Source: DASSKA01 sp035765755
GTDB lineage: Bacteria; Actinomycetota; Actinomycetes; Propionibacteriales; Nocardioidaceae
Direction: 5' to 3'
DNA length: 14,951 bases
Assembly (NCBI GenBank): GCA_035765755.1
Contig: DASTWW010000034.1
Location: forward strand, 1-14,951
Shown: piece by piece, positions 7,166-13,269 of the stretch
Layout: each line of letters begins with the position of its first letter
Position numbering within the stretch: the first letter of the stretch is position 1
Notes under the pieces: model-generated
Seen by the model: the letters and a program-made list of their open reading frames with translations, nothing else
The model's database searches: none
Told to the model about the DNA's origin: nothing
Made by a program: the position numbers and the translations under genes

Positions 7166-8056
7166 GTGGCCGCCGACTTCCTGATCCGACCGATGGCCGC
7201 CCAGGACGTGCCCGCCGTCGAGCGGCTCACCGCCGAGGGCTTCCACGAGCTCGACGTGCGCACCAACCCCCGCGACTGGCCCGAGCCGACGCCCCGGTCC
7301 GAGGCCAAGGCGGAGGCCTGGCGGCGCCGGATGGCGCACATCCTGCGCCACGACCAGGGTGGCTGCTGGGTCGCGGAGGACGAGTCCGGGCTGATCGGGG
7401 TGGCCGCGGCGATGCGCCGCGACCTGGTCTGGATCCTTGCCACCTTCGTCGTCCGGCCGGGGCTGCAGGGCCGCGGCGTGGGCCGCACGCTGCTGGACGC
7501 CGCGCTGTCCTACGGCACCGGCTGCCTGCGCGGCATGCTCGCCGCCTCCGGCGACCCGAAGGCGGCCCGCCGCTACCGGCTGGCCGGCTTCACCCTGCAC
7601 CCGTGGATGGTGCTGACCGGGCCGGTGGCGCGCGACCGGCTCCCCGTGGTGGAGCGGGTCCGCGAGGGCAGCACCGGCGACGTCGACCTGCTGAACTCGG
7701 TGGACCGGCAGGTCCGCGGCGCCGCGCACGGCGTCGACCACGAGATCCTCACCGCGACGTACCGGCTGGTCGTGGCGGACCGGACCACCGGTTCCGGCTA
7801 CGCGTACGTCGAGCCGCATGGCGGGCCCTACCTGCTCGCGGCGACCAACCGGCGCACCGCCGCGGACCTGCTCTGGGAGGCGCTGGCCGCCTCCACGTCC
7901 GACGCCCCCTGCTCGATCGCGCACGTGTCGGCGGCCAACGAGTGGGCCATCGACGTGGGCATGACGGCCGGGATGAGCCTGTACACCAGCGGCTATCTCG
8001 CGCTGCGGCACATGAAGCCGCCCATGCCGTACCTGCCCAGCGGCCACTTCCTGTGA
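7166..8056 (+). CDS. GNAT-family N-acetyltransferase
   Basis: A 296-residue acetyl-CoA-dependent acyltransferase, substrate unknown. The N-terminal GNAT domain (about residues 5-150) begins FLIRPMAAQDVPAVERL and contains the acetyl-CoA pyrophosphate-binding motif A, ATFVVRPGLQGRGVGRTLL (about 92-110, with QGRGVG as the key loop), followed by AARRYRLAGF (132-141), the usual motif B end. The second half (about 150-296) is less canonical and looks like a degenerate second GNAT repeat used for dimerisation or substrate binding. The GTG start follows a TAGGTT -10 by 7 nt, suggesting leaderless expression. It is divergent from glycerate kinase and followed 58 nt later by the first secreted paralog. 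Function cannot be narrowed beyond the family. Confidence 0.88.
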   Translation: MAADFLIRPMAAQDVPAVERLTAEGFHELDVRTNPRDWPEPTPRSEAKAEAWRRRMAHILRHDQGGCWVAEDESGLIGVAAAMRRDLVWILATFVVRPGLQGRGVGRTLLDAALSYGTGCLRGMLAASGDPKAARRYRLAGFTLHPWMVLTGPVARDRLPVVERVREGSTGDVDLLNSVDRQVRGAAHGVDHEILTATYRLVVADRTTGSGYAYVEPHGGPYLLAATNRRTAADLLWEALAASTSDAPCSIAHVSAANEWAIDVGMTAGMSLYTSGYLALRHMKPPMPYLPSGHFL

Positions 8057-8070
8057 GAGGGCAAGCCCCG

Positions 8071-8096
8071 TATTCTCGCTGACAGGGGGGCCCTGT
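8071..8096 (+). promoter_or_regulatory. Possible promoter -10 and palindrome before the first secreted paralog
   Basis: TATTCT (8071-8076) fits a -10 box, and ACAGGG-GGG-CCCTGT (8082-8096) is a perfect 6-bp dyad at the expected transcription start, between that box and the GGAGG ribosome-binding site at 8105-8109. The palindrome could be an operator or a 5' hairpin. No convincing -35 is seen, so the promoter call is weak; the dyad itself is exact. Confidence 0.4.
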
Positions 8097-8114
8097 GCGC
8101 CTTCGGAGGCGACC

Positions 8115-9164
8115 ATGCGCCTGTTGACCGCGTCCCTGCTCGCCGGCCTGCTGCTGCCGCTGACCGCGCTGACCGGCGGCGGGTCCACGGCGCCCGGGCC
8201 ACCTCCGACGCCGGCCGGCTCCTCACCACCCGCGCACCCTCAGCGGCCGTTCATCGCCTACGGCCCGCAGTCCTTCCTGCAGTCGAGGCTGACCGGGGCG
8301 CCGATCAACCAGGGGCTCACCCAGGAGTTCCACCACTTCATGGCCACCTTCCACGGCCAGGCCGGCACCGACTACCCGACCATCCACGGCGTCGAGGGCA
8401 ACAAGTGGGGCATGCCGTTCGCGATGTCCACGTGCTCGGACCCGCTGTGGCGGATCGGCTCGGCCAGCGGCAGCGCGCCGCCGCGGTGGAGCCGGCTGCG
8501 AGGCATCGGCTTCCACGCGCCGGCGGACATGGGTGCCCAGCTCACCGGCACCAACGACTCCCCGTTCGTGGTCATCGACCTCTGCGACCACATCACGGTG
8601 TGGGCCTCCAACGCGCGGGTGGCCGGCGACCACGTGATGGACGTGAAGTCGTTCGGCGCCTTCGAGCACGCCTCCAACGGGCTGGACCGGCGCAATCCCC
8701 GCTCGAACAGCAAGAAGAACTTCCGCAGCCGGGGCGTCATCCCGGACTCGATGCTGATCCGCCAGGACGAGATGCACTACGCGGTCGTGCACCACACCGA
8801 CCTCGGCCAGGTGTTGGAGTTCTTCTTCGTCGAGACCAACGGCAACGGCCAGCCCTGCTTCACCAACCCGATGGTCGCCTGCGAGCCCCGGCACGACGGC
8901 TGGGGACGGGAGGGCCTCCGGATCGCGGTCGCGCCGCGCGTCAACCTGACCAAGCGTCCCTGCAGCCCGCAGGCGCTGGTCATCGCCCGGACGCTGAAGC
9001 ACTACGGCGGCTACCTCGGCGACAACTCCGGCGGCTCGACGGGCCTCAAGGCCCAGCAGGCCACGCCCGGCCACCCGGTGTGGCAAGGGGTGCTGACCAG
9101 GGACGAGCTGAAGGGCTGCGTCAGCTGGCAGGACTTCGTGGTCATCCAGCCCGGCTGGCAGTGA
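8115..9164 (+). CDS. Secreted six-cysteine protein of unknown function, paralog 1
   Basis: A 349-residue exported protein of unrecognised function. A Sec-type signal peptide (LLTASLLAGLLLPLTAL, about 3-19) without a lipobox cysteine is followed by a Pro/Ser/Gly linker (about 21-43) and one long domain from RPFIAYG to the C-terminal VVIQPGWQ. Conserved stretches include DYPTIHGVEGNKWGMPFAM, GFHAPADM, NDSPFVVIDLCDHITV, NFRSRGVIPDSM, HHTDLGQVLEFFFVE, CSPQALVIARTL and YGGYLGDNSGG. The six cysteines probably form three disulfides. Its domain aligns without gaps to the protein at 10305, about two thirds identical by eye. The middle and C-terminal pattern (RYD-like gate, IARAL-KYG, DNSG) recalls large uncharacterised extracellular bacterial proteins, but I know no proven function. 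GGAGG lies 5 nt before the ATG. It is immediately upstream of the Rpf locus. Confidence 0.85.
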   Translation: MRLLTASLLAGLLLPLTALTGGGSTAPGPPPTPAGSSPPAHPQRPFIAYGPQSFLQSRLTGAPINQGLTQEFHHFMATFHGQAGTDYPTIHGVEGNKWGMPFAMSTCSDPLWRIGSASGSAPPRWSRLRGIGFHAPADMGAQLTGTNDSPFVVIDLCDHITVWASNARVAGDHVMDVKSFGAFEHASNGLDRRNPRSNSKKNFRSRGVIPDSMLIRQDEMHYAVVHHTDLGQVLEFFFVETNGNGQPCFTNPMVACEPRHDGWGREGLRIAVAPRVNLTKRPCSPQALVIARTLKHYGGYLGDNSGGSTGLKAQQATPGHPVWQGVLTRDELKGCVSWQDFVVIQPGWQ

Positions 9165-9168
9165 GCGG

Positions 9169-9211
9169 CCCGGGTCGGACGAACATCTCGCTGTGAGTCC
9201 GCCCACCCGGG
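9169..9211 (+). terminator. Hairpin terminator after secreted paralog 1
   Basis: Five nt after the stop codon, CCCGGGTCGGAC (9169-9180) pairs with GTCCG plus ACCCGGG (9197-9211), a 12-bp stem interrupted by a 3-nt bulge (CCC), with a 16-nt loop. It has no T-tract. Position and strength suit a terminator separating paralog 1 from the Rpf riboswitch transcript. Confidence 0.6.
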
Positions 9212-9326
9212 AACGTCCAGTTCGCCCGAATGGTCGGGGCAGCGAGCTCGGCTCATATGGCCCCAAACACGGTCATTTCCGCCCTTCAGACAGCGCTAGA
9301 CCGGCAGGGCAATCGGGGCCTACGGG
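9212..9326. other. Intergenic stretch without recognisable content
   Basis: The gene-free interval 9165-9589 is 425 nt. Its ends hold a terminator, a promoter and a riboswitch, but this middle part shows only a 5-bp hairpin (CCCGA/TCGGG, 9225-9238) and slightly lower GC than its surroundings. A small open frame at 9230-9418 runs into the riboswitch and has no family resemblance. Confidence 0.5.
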
Positions 9327-9356
9327 TTGAGTTCGGCCGATCGGTCCATCTACCTT
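9327..9356 (+). promoter_or_regulatory. Sigma-A-type promoter of the riboswitch-rpf transcript
   Basis: TTGAGT (9327-9332) and TACCTT (9351-9356) are separated by 18 nt and resemble the vegetative -35 and -10 boxes. The predicted transcription start near 9363 lies about 20 nt before the first riboswitch stem, which is the right geometry. Confidence 0.5.
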
Positions 9357-9380
9357 CAATCCGGAAAGTAAAGACACCGG

Positions 9381-9574
9381 CGGACGCCGAATCCCATCTC
9401 CCGCCGGTGGACCGTTAGAGCAGATCCACGAGATGGGAGCGGGGGACCCAGAACATCAGCGCCTCGTCGTACACGTCTGCCCTCGTGCAGGTGACGGGCG
9501 CTTGGGGTGAAGCCGTACGACGTACGGCCGGGCAGTCTCCGCCCGAACCCGACAGCTAACTCCGCAGGCGTTGG
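9381..9574 (+). ncRNA. ydaO-type c-di-AMP riboswitch
   Basis: The rpf leader carries the signature blocks of the ydaO/yuaA riboswitch: GACGCCGAATCC at the 5' side, GGGGGACCCAGAA (9441-9453), TTGGGGTGAA (9502-9511), and CCGAACCCGACAGCTAACTC with GCAGGCG at the 3' side (9543-9570). The closing stem pairs GACGCC (9383-9388) with GGCGTT (9567-9572). Internal helices are visible: CCCATCTC/GAGATGGG (9393-9400/9430-9437) extended by GTGGA/TCCAC, GCCGTAC/GTACGGC (9512-9518/9522-9528) and CGGGC/GCCCG (9529-9533/9541-9545). This class binds cyclic di-AMP and usually lowers expression of cell-wall hydrolases and osmolyte transporters; rpf genes are established actinobacterial targets. The closing stem ends next to the GGAGAAGGA ribosome-binding site, so whether control is transcriptional or translational is not evident. 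Confidence 0.93.
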
Positions 9575-9589
9575 AGAAGGAACAGCCGC

Positions 9590-10228
9590 ATGGCACATCG
9601 CCCTGTCCCGCGCCATCGCGCGGAGACCACCACCCGACGCCGGCTCCGCCGCGCCGCCACCTCCGCAGCCGTCGTGGCCGTGGGCGGCTCCGCGGTCGTC
9701 GCCGGTACCGCCCCCGCAAACGCCGCCAGCGTCGCCACCTGGGACCGGCTCGCCCAGTGCGAGTCCTCCGGGAACTGGCACATCAACACCGGCAACGGCT
9801 TCTACGGCGGCCTGCAGTTCACCGAGTCGACCTGGACCGGCTTCGGCGGCGGCCGCTTCGCGCCGCGCGCCGACCTGGCCACCAAGGCCGAGCAGATCGC
9901 CATCGCCCAGCGGGTGCTGCACGCCCAGGGCTGGGGCGCCTGGCCGTCCTGCTCGAGCCAGCTGGGCCTGACCGCCGCCGACGCGGCCGGCCGCCCGGGC
10001 AGCAACGCCCGGGTCGGGCACCACGCCCACCATGCCCACCACGCCAAGGCGGCGCGCACCGCCGCGCACGTCGGGCACCACTACCGGGTCCGCCCCGGGG
10101 ACACGCTGTCCACGATCGCCCGGCAGCACGACGTCCGAGGCGGCTGGCACCGGCTGTACCGGCTCAACTCCGGCCGGATCAGCGACCCGGGCCACATCTA
10201 CGTCGGTCAGGTCCTGCGACTGCCCTGA
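9590..10228 (+). CDS. rpf: Resuscitation-promoting factor (Rpf) with C-terminal LysM domain
   Basis: A 212-residue secreted peptidoglycan-cleaving enzyme (lytic transglycosylase/lysozyme-like) that helps wake dormant actinobacterial cells. A twin-arginine-rich N-terminus and hydrophobic core (about 1-45, ending APANA) form the signal peptide. The Rpf catalytic domain spans about 47-122, with WDRLAQCESSGNWHINTGNGFYGG containing the catalytic E58, C57 pairing with C121, then GLQFTESTW and the WGAWPSC end. A His/Ala linker (HHAHHAHHA, about 144-152) joins a LysM peptidoglycan-binding domain (about 165-211: YRVRPGDTLSTIA to YVGQVLRLP). GGAGAAGGA lies 8 nt before the ATG. It is controlled by the upstream c-di-AMP riboswitch, and a strong hairpin follows 8 nt after the stop. 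Its flanking genes on both sides are paralogs of each other. Confidence 0.94.
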   Translation: MAHRPVPRHRAETTTRRRLRRAATSAAVVAVGGSAVVAGTAPANAASVATWDRLAQCESSGNWHINTGNGFYGGLQFTESTWTGFGGGRFAPRADLATKAEQIAIAQRVLHAQGWGAWPSCSSQLGLTAADAAGRPGSNARVGHHAHHAHHAKAARTAAHVGHHYRVRPGDTLSTIARQHDVRGGWHRLYRLNSGRISDPGHIYVGQVLRLP

Positions 10229-10236
10229 CCGTCCCA

Positions 10237-10268
10237 GGGGCTCCCCGCCCTCGGCGGCGGGGAGCCCC
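10237..10268 (+). terminator. Strong hairpin terminator between rpf and secreted paralog 2
   Basis: A perfect 13-bp GC-rich stem, GGGGCTCCCCGCC (10237-10249) with GGCGGGGAGCCCC (10256-10268), closes a 6-nt loop, 8 nt after the rpf stop. No T-tract follows. Only 36 nt then remain before the next start codon, so it either ends the riboswitch-rpf transcript or acts as a partial terminator or RNA-stability element in a longer message. Confidence 0.8.
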
Positions 10269-10304
10269 GTCCAGGCGCGCACGACGTTCCAGAAAGCCGA
10301 CTCC

Positions 10305-11408
10305 ATGCGCATACTTGCATCATCCATGCTCGCCGGGCTGCTGATCCCGGTCACCGTCCTGTTCGGACACGGCGCCACGCTGGCCTCCGGGTCCACCTCC
10401 TCCGGGTCCGCCTCCTCCGGGTCAACCTCCACCGGGTCCAGCTCCACCGGGTCCACCTCGGCGCGCTCCGCCGCCTCCGGCTCGCACCGCCCGTTCATCG
10501 CCTACAGCCGGAACTCGTTCCTGAAGTCGAAGGTCACCGGCGCCCCCGTGGACGGGACGCTGACCCGGCAGTTCCAGCGGTTCATGGCCAGCTACCCCGA
10601 GCAGGCGGGCACCGACTACCCGACCATCCACGGGGTCGACGGCAACAAGTGGGGCATGCCCTACGCCATGGGCCACTGCAGGCAGCCGGTGTGGAAGATC
10701 GGCTCGGTCTCCGACCACGACCCGCGCCAGTGGCGCCGGCTGAAGAGGACCGGTTTCCACGCGCCCGCGAACCTGGCGTCCCGGTTCACCGGCAACAACG
10801 ACTCCCCGTTCGTGGTCATCGACCGGTGCGACCACATCACCGTCTACGGCGCGAACGCGGTCGCCAGAGGCCACCACGTGATCGACGTGTCGACGTTCGG
10901 AGCGTTCCACCACAACTCCAACGGGCTGGACGGGCGCAACCCGGCGTCCAACAACAACCAGAACTTCCGCAGCCGCGGCGTGATCCCCGACTCCATGATG
11001 ATCCGCAAGGACCAGATGAGGTACGCCGTCTCGCACCACACCGACCTGGGCCAGGTCCTGGAGGTGTTCTTCGTCGAGACCGACGGCTCCGGCTCCCCCT
11101 GCTACACCAGCCCGATGGTCGGCTGCGAGCACCGGCACAACGGCTGGGGCACCGAGGGCACCCGGATCGCCATCTCCCCGTCGGTGCACCTCTCGCGGCG
11201 CAGCTGCAGCCCGCAGGCGCTGGCCATCGCCCGGACGCTGCAGGACTACGGCGGCTACCTCGGCGACAACTCCGGCTCGACCACCGGGCTGAAGGCCGAG
11301 CAGGAGACGCCTTCGCACCACGTGTGGCACGGGACGCTGTCGCGGGACGAGCTGAAGGGCTGCGTGTCCTGGAAGGACTTCGTGGTCATCCAGCCCGGCT
11401 GGCAGTGA
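10305..11408 (+). CDS. Secreted six-cysteine protein of unknown function, paralog 2
   Basis: A 367-residue exported protein, sister of the one at 8115. The signal peptide is about residues 1-28 (hydrophobic MLAGLLIPVTVLF core, no lipobox). A flexible linker of five Gly-Ser-rich pentapeptides (29-53) follows, then the conserved domain from RPFIAYS to VVIQPGWQ. All six cysteines of paralog 1 are kept, as are DYPTIHGVDGNKWGMP, NDSPFVVIDRCDHITVYG, NFRSRGVIPDSM, HHTDLGQVLEVFFVE and YGGYLGDNSGS. The domain aligns to paralog 1 without gaps, about two thirds identical by eye, so the pair arose by duplication and both are under purifying selection. The ribosome-binding site is weak (GAAAG, 8 nt upstream). 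It lies 77 nt after rpf behind a strong hairpin, with little room for its own promoter. Function unknown; a wall- or matrix-associated role is inferred only from secretion and context. Confidence 0.85.
   Translation: MRILASSMLAGLLIPVTVLFGHGATLASGSTSSGSASSGSTSTGSSSTGSTSARSAASGSHRPFIAYSRNSFLKSKVTGAPVDGTLTRQFQRFMASYPEQAGTDYPTIHGVDGNKWGMPYAMGHCRQPVWKIGSVSDHDPRQWRRLKRTGFHAPANLASRFTGNNDSPFVVIDRCDHITVYGANAVARGHHVIDVSTFGAFHHNSNGLDGRNPASNNNQNFRSRGVIPDSMMIRKDQMRYAVSHHTDLGQVLEVFFVETDGSGSPCYTSPMVGCEHRHNGWGTEGTRIAISPSVHLSRRSCSPQALAIARTLQDYGGYLGDNSGSTTGLKAEQETPSHHVWHGTLSRDELKGCVSWKDFVVIQPGWQ
10389..10463 (+). repeat. Five in-frame 15-bp tandem repeats (Gly-Ser/Thr linker)
   Basis: Five consecutive 15-mers, each beginning GGGTC and containing CTC, encode GSTSS, GSASS, GSTST, GSSST and GSTSA. 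Being a multiple of three, copy-number change would vary linker length in secreted paralog 2 without shifting the frame. Paralog 1 has no such repeat; its linker is Pro-rich instead. Confidence 0.9.
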
Positions 11409-11422
11409 CCGACCTGTCAGGC

Positions 11423-11448
11423 GGTTGACCGCTCATGGCCGGTCAGCC
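11423..11448. terminator. Hairpin between convergent secreted paralog 2 and histidine kinase genes
   Basis: GGTTGACCG (11423-11431) pairs with CGGTCAGCC (11440-11448) through 9 bp including one G-U pair (on the plus-strand RNA), with an 8-nt loop. It spans the last codon region of the histidine kinase gene and the 34-nt gap to the oppositely oriented paralog 2, where a bidirectional terminator is expected. It has no T-tract. Confidence 0.5.
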
Positions 11449-12666
11449 GTCTGCCAAGTCCGCGGGCAGCTCCAGCCACACCAGCGCTCCCCCGGCCGGT
11501 CCGTCGGCCATCCCGATGGACCCGCCGTGGGCGCGGACGATCCGCCGGCAGATGGACAGGCCGAGCCCGGCGCCCTCGGTGGACCGGTCCCGACGCACCA
11601 GCGGCTCGAAGACCCGCTCCCGGTCCTCGGCGGGCACGCCGGGCCCATTGTCGGCGACCTCGATCCGCCAGCCCCGCGCCACCGGCCGCGCGCTCACCGT
11701 CACCACCGGTTCACGCACCGGTCGGGTGAATGTGACCGCGTTGCCGACCAGGTTGGCGAGCACCACGGCCAGCTGGGTGCGGTCGGCGGGCACCACCGGC
11801 AGCGTCCCCTCGACGAGCAGGCACGCGCCGGCCAGGGCGCCGTCGAGGTCGGCCCGCAGCTGGTCGACGAGCGCGGCGAGGTCCACCGGTCCGGTGCGCA
11901 GCTCGCCGCCGACCTGGGCGTAGCCAAGCAGCTCGCCGATCAGGGAGTCCATCCGCCCCGTCCCGCCCAGCGCCCGCTCCACCATCCACCGGGCGTCGTC
12001 GTCCTCGAGCACCGAGGGCTGCTCGGCCAGCATCTGCAGCGACATGGACACCGACGTGAGCGGGTTGCGCAGGTCGTGTGCCGCCTGGCCGGCGAACGCG
12101 GCGAGCTGCTGGTTGGAGCGCCGCAGCTCCTCGCGAGCGGCGCGCAGCCGCAGCAAAGACACCTCCAGCTGGGCGGTCCGGCGACCGAGCTCGAGTACGT
12201 CGACGACGCGGTCGGCAAGGGTGGTCAGCGCGCTGCGCTGCTCCTCCGACAGAATCCGCGGCTGCCTGTCGAACAGGCACAGCGTGCCGATCGCGACCCC
12301 GGCCGGGGTGATCAGCTGGCTGGCGGCGTAGAAGCGGATGCTGTCCAGGCGGCCGTCCACGAACGGGTTCCCGGACAGCCGGGGGTCACAGCTGGCGTCG
12401 GGGACGAACACCGGCTCGCCGTCGTCGAGGATGGCCGCGCACATCGAGTCCTCGATCGAGCACATCTGCGCCTGCCAGCCGTAGGTGGCCACCGACACCT
12501 GCTCCGAGGCGGTGATCAGGTTCACCGCCGTGCACGGCACCTGGCAGGTGTGCGCGGCGAGCTCGACCAGGGCGAGCAGCTGCGGGCGGGGCGGATCTCC
12601 CACCGCGTCGTACGCCTCCAGCTCCGCGACCCGCGCGGCCGCCGGGCTCTCCCCCGACTCGCTCAC
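11443..12666 (-). CDS. Soluble GAF-domain sensor histidine kinase
   Basis: A 407-residue cytoplasmic sensor kinase with no transmembrane segment. The N-terminal GAF domain (about residues 25-160) carries six cysteines: C41 and C45 in TCQVPC, C69 and C76 in MCSIEDSMC, C93 and C130. It is followed by a short coiled coil (about 162-188), the HisKA helix with phospho-acceptor H197 in AAHDLRNPLTSV, and a HATPase domain with the N box LANLVGNAVTF (303-313), G1 box DNGPGVP (339-345) and G2 box GAGLGL (365-370). The GTG start overlaps the pspAB stop as GTGA, which fixes it; a longer open frame upstream only shadows pspAB. The phage-shock operon context suggests an envelope or redox stress input. No response regulator lies in the window, so its partner is elsewhere or beyond it. 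Confidence 0.9.
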   Translation of the reverse strand: MSESGESPAAARVAELEAYDAVGDPPRPQLLALVELAAHTCQVPCTAVNLITASEQVSVATYGWQAQMCSIEDSMCAAILDDGEPVFVPDASCDPRLSGNPFVDGRLDSIRFYAASQLITPAGVAIGTLCLFDRQPRILSEEQRSALTTLADRVVDVLELGRRTAQLEVSLLRLRAAREELRRSNQQLAAFAGQAAHDLRNPLTSVSMSLQMLAEQPSVLEDDDARWMVERALGGTGRMDSLIGELLGYAQVGGELRTGPVDLAALVDQLRADLDGALAGACLLVEGTLPVVPADRTQLAVVLANLVGNAVTFTRPVREPVVTVSARPVARGWRIEVADNGPGVPAEDRERVFEPLVRRDRSTEGAGLGLSICRRIVRAHGGSIGMADGPAGGALVWLELPADLADG

Positions 12667-13238
12667 AGCCCGGGCGCGCCCCACACCGGCATCCAGCGGT
12701 TCAGCTGCGACTCGATCGGCAGGTCGTTCCTGACCAGGTCGCGGATCTGGATCTCCAGCAGGTTGTCGCGCCGCTGCCCGTCTCCCGGCTGCGGCGCGAA
12801 GGGGTAGAAGGTGCCCTGCTTGTAGAGGTAGACCAGGCCGAGCCGACGGCCCGACGCGTCGGCGAACCCGACCAGCGAGCACAGCAGGCCAGGGCCGAAG
12901 CCCTGCGCCTCCAGGGTGGTGTTCACCGCGTGCAGGTCGGTGACCAGCCCGGCCACGTCGCTGGGGTCGTGGCGGGCGAGCAGCCAGCTGAACCCGAAGG
13001 AGTCGCTGCTCTTCTCCACCGCGGGGCCCTCGTCGGCGTCGAGCAGCGCGACGATGTCGGTCTCGGTCTGCGCGAACGCTGCGCCTTCGGCCTCCCGGTA
13101 GCACACCGAGCCGAGGCCGGTGGGCTGGAACCCGGCGCCGGCCTGCAGGGTCAGCGCCGCGGTGGGCAGCGCGAACAGCGCGTCCAGGTTGGCCTTGACC
13201 GGCTTGCTCCGCCCGGTCAGCACGTCCCAGAGCCTCAC
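12663..13238 (-). CDS. pspAB: PspA-associated protein PspAB
   Basis: A 191-residue soluble protein of the PspAB family, found next to htpX and pspA in actinobacteria and archaea; its molecular role is not established. The N-terminus RLWDVLTGRSKPVKANLDAL (2-21) and following LFALPTAALTLQ are the recognisable family opening. LCSLVGF and LGLVYLYKQGTFYPFAP (about 133-149) form the second conserved block, and the tail ends with ESQLNRWMPVWG. There is no signal peptide or membrane segment. The GTG start at 13238 gives the family N-terminus, but its ribosome-binding site is weak (GGCGGCGG). It lies 31 nt after the htpX stop, and its own stop overlaps the start of the GAF histidine kinase gene, so these two are translationally coupled. 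It was assigned from remembered family style and context. Confidence 0.82.
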   Translation of the reverse strand: MRLWDVLTGRSKPVKANLDALFALPTAALTLQAGAGFQPTGLGSVCYREAEGAAFAQTETDIVALLDADEGPAVEKSSDSFGFSWLLARHDPSDVAGLVTDLHAVNTTLEAQGFGPGLLCSLVGFADASGRRLGLVYLYKQGTFYPFAPQPGDGQRRDNLLEIQIRDLVRNDLPIESQLNRWMPVWGAPGL

Positions 13239-13269
13239 CGGCCGCCGCCGGTGCCTGGATCGGCCGGGG

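Noticed and set aside
5445..7184. A 579-residue open frame on the plus strand
   Set aside because: It runs antisense to erpA and glycerate kinase, both of which have full family motifs. High GC leaves long shadow frames, and its composition is rich in Gly, Arg, Val and His as expected of one.
9230..9418. A 62-residue leader peptide upstream of rpf
   Set aside because: It has no ribosome-binding site, begins upstream of the likely promoter and runs into the riboswitch aptamer, whose RNA structure explains the conservation-like blocks.
10389..10463. A CRISPR or non-coding satellite
   Set aside because: The 15-bp units are in frame with paralog 2 and code for a normal secreted-protein linker; there are no spacers.
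11425..12807. A 460-residue open frame on the plus strand
   Set aside because: It is the shadow of the histidine kinase gene, with no recognisable family and a composition typical of antisense GC-rich DNA.
12667..13104. An N-terminal extension of the histidine kinase
   Set aside because: The frame stays open upstream, but that part is an Arg/Gly/Pro-rich out-of-frame reading of pspAB. The GTG overlapping the pspAB stop is the natural start.
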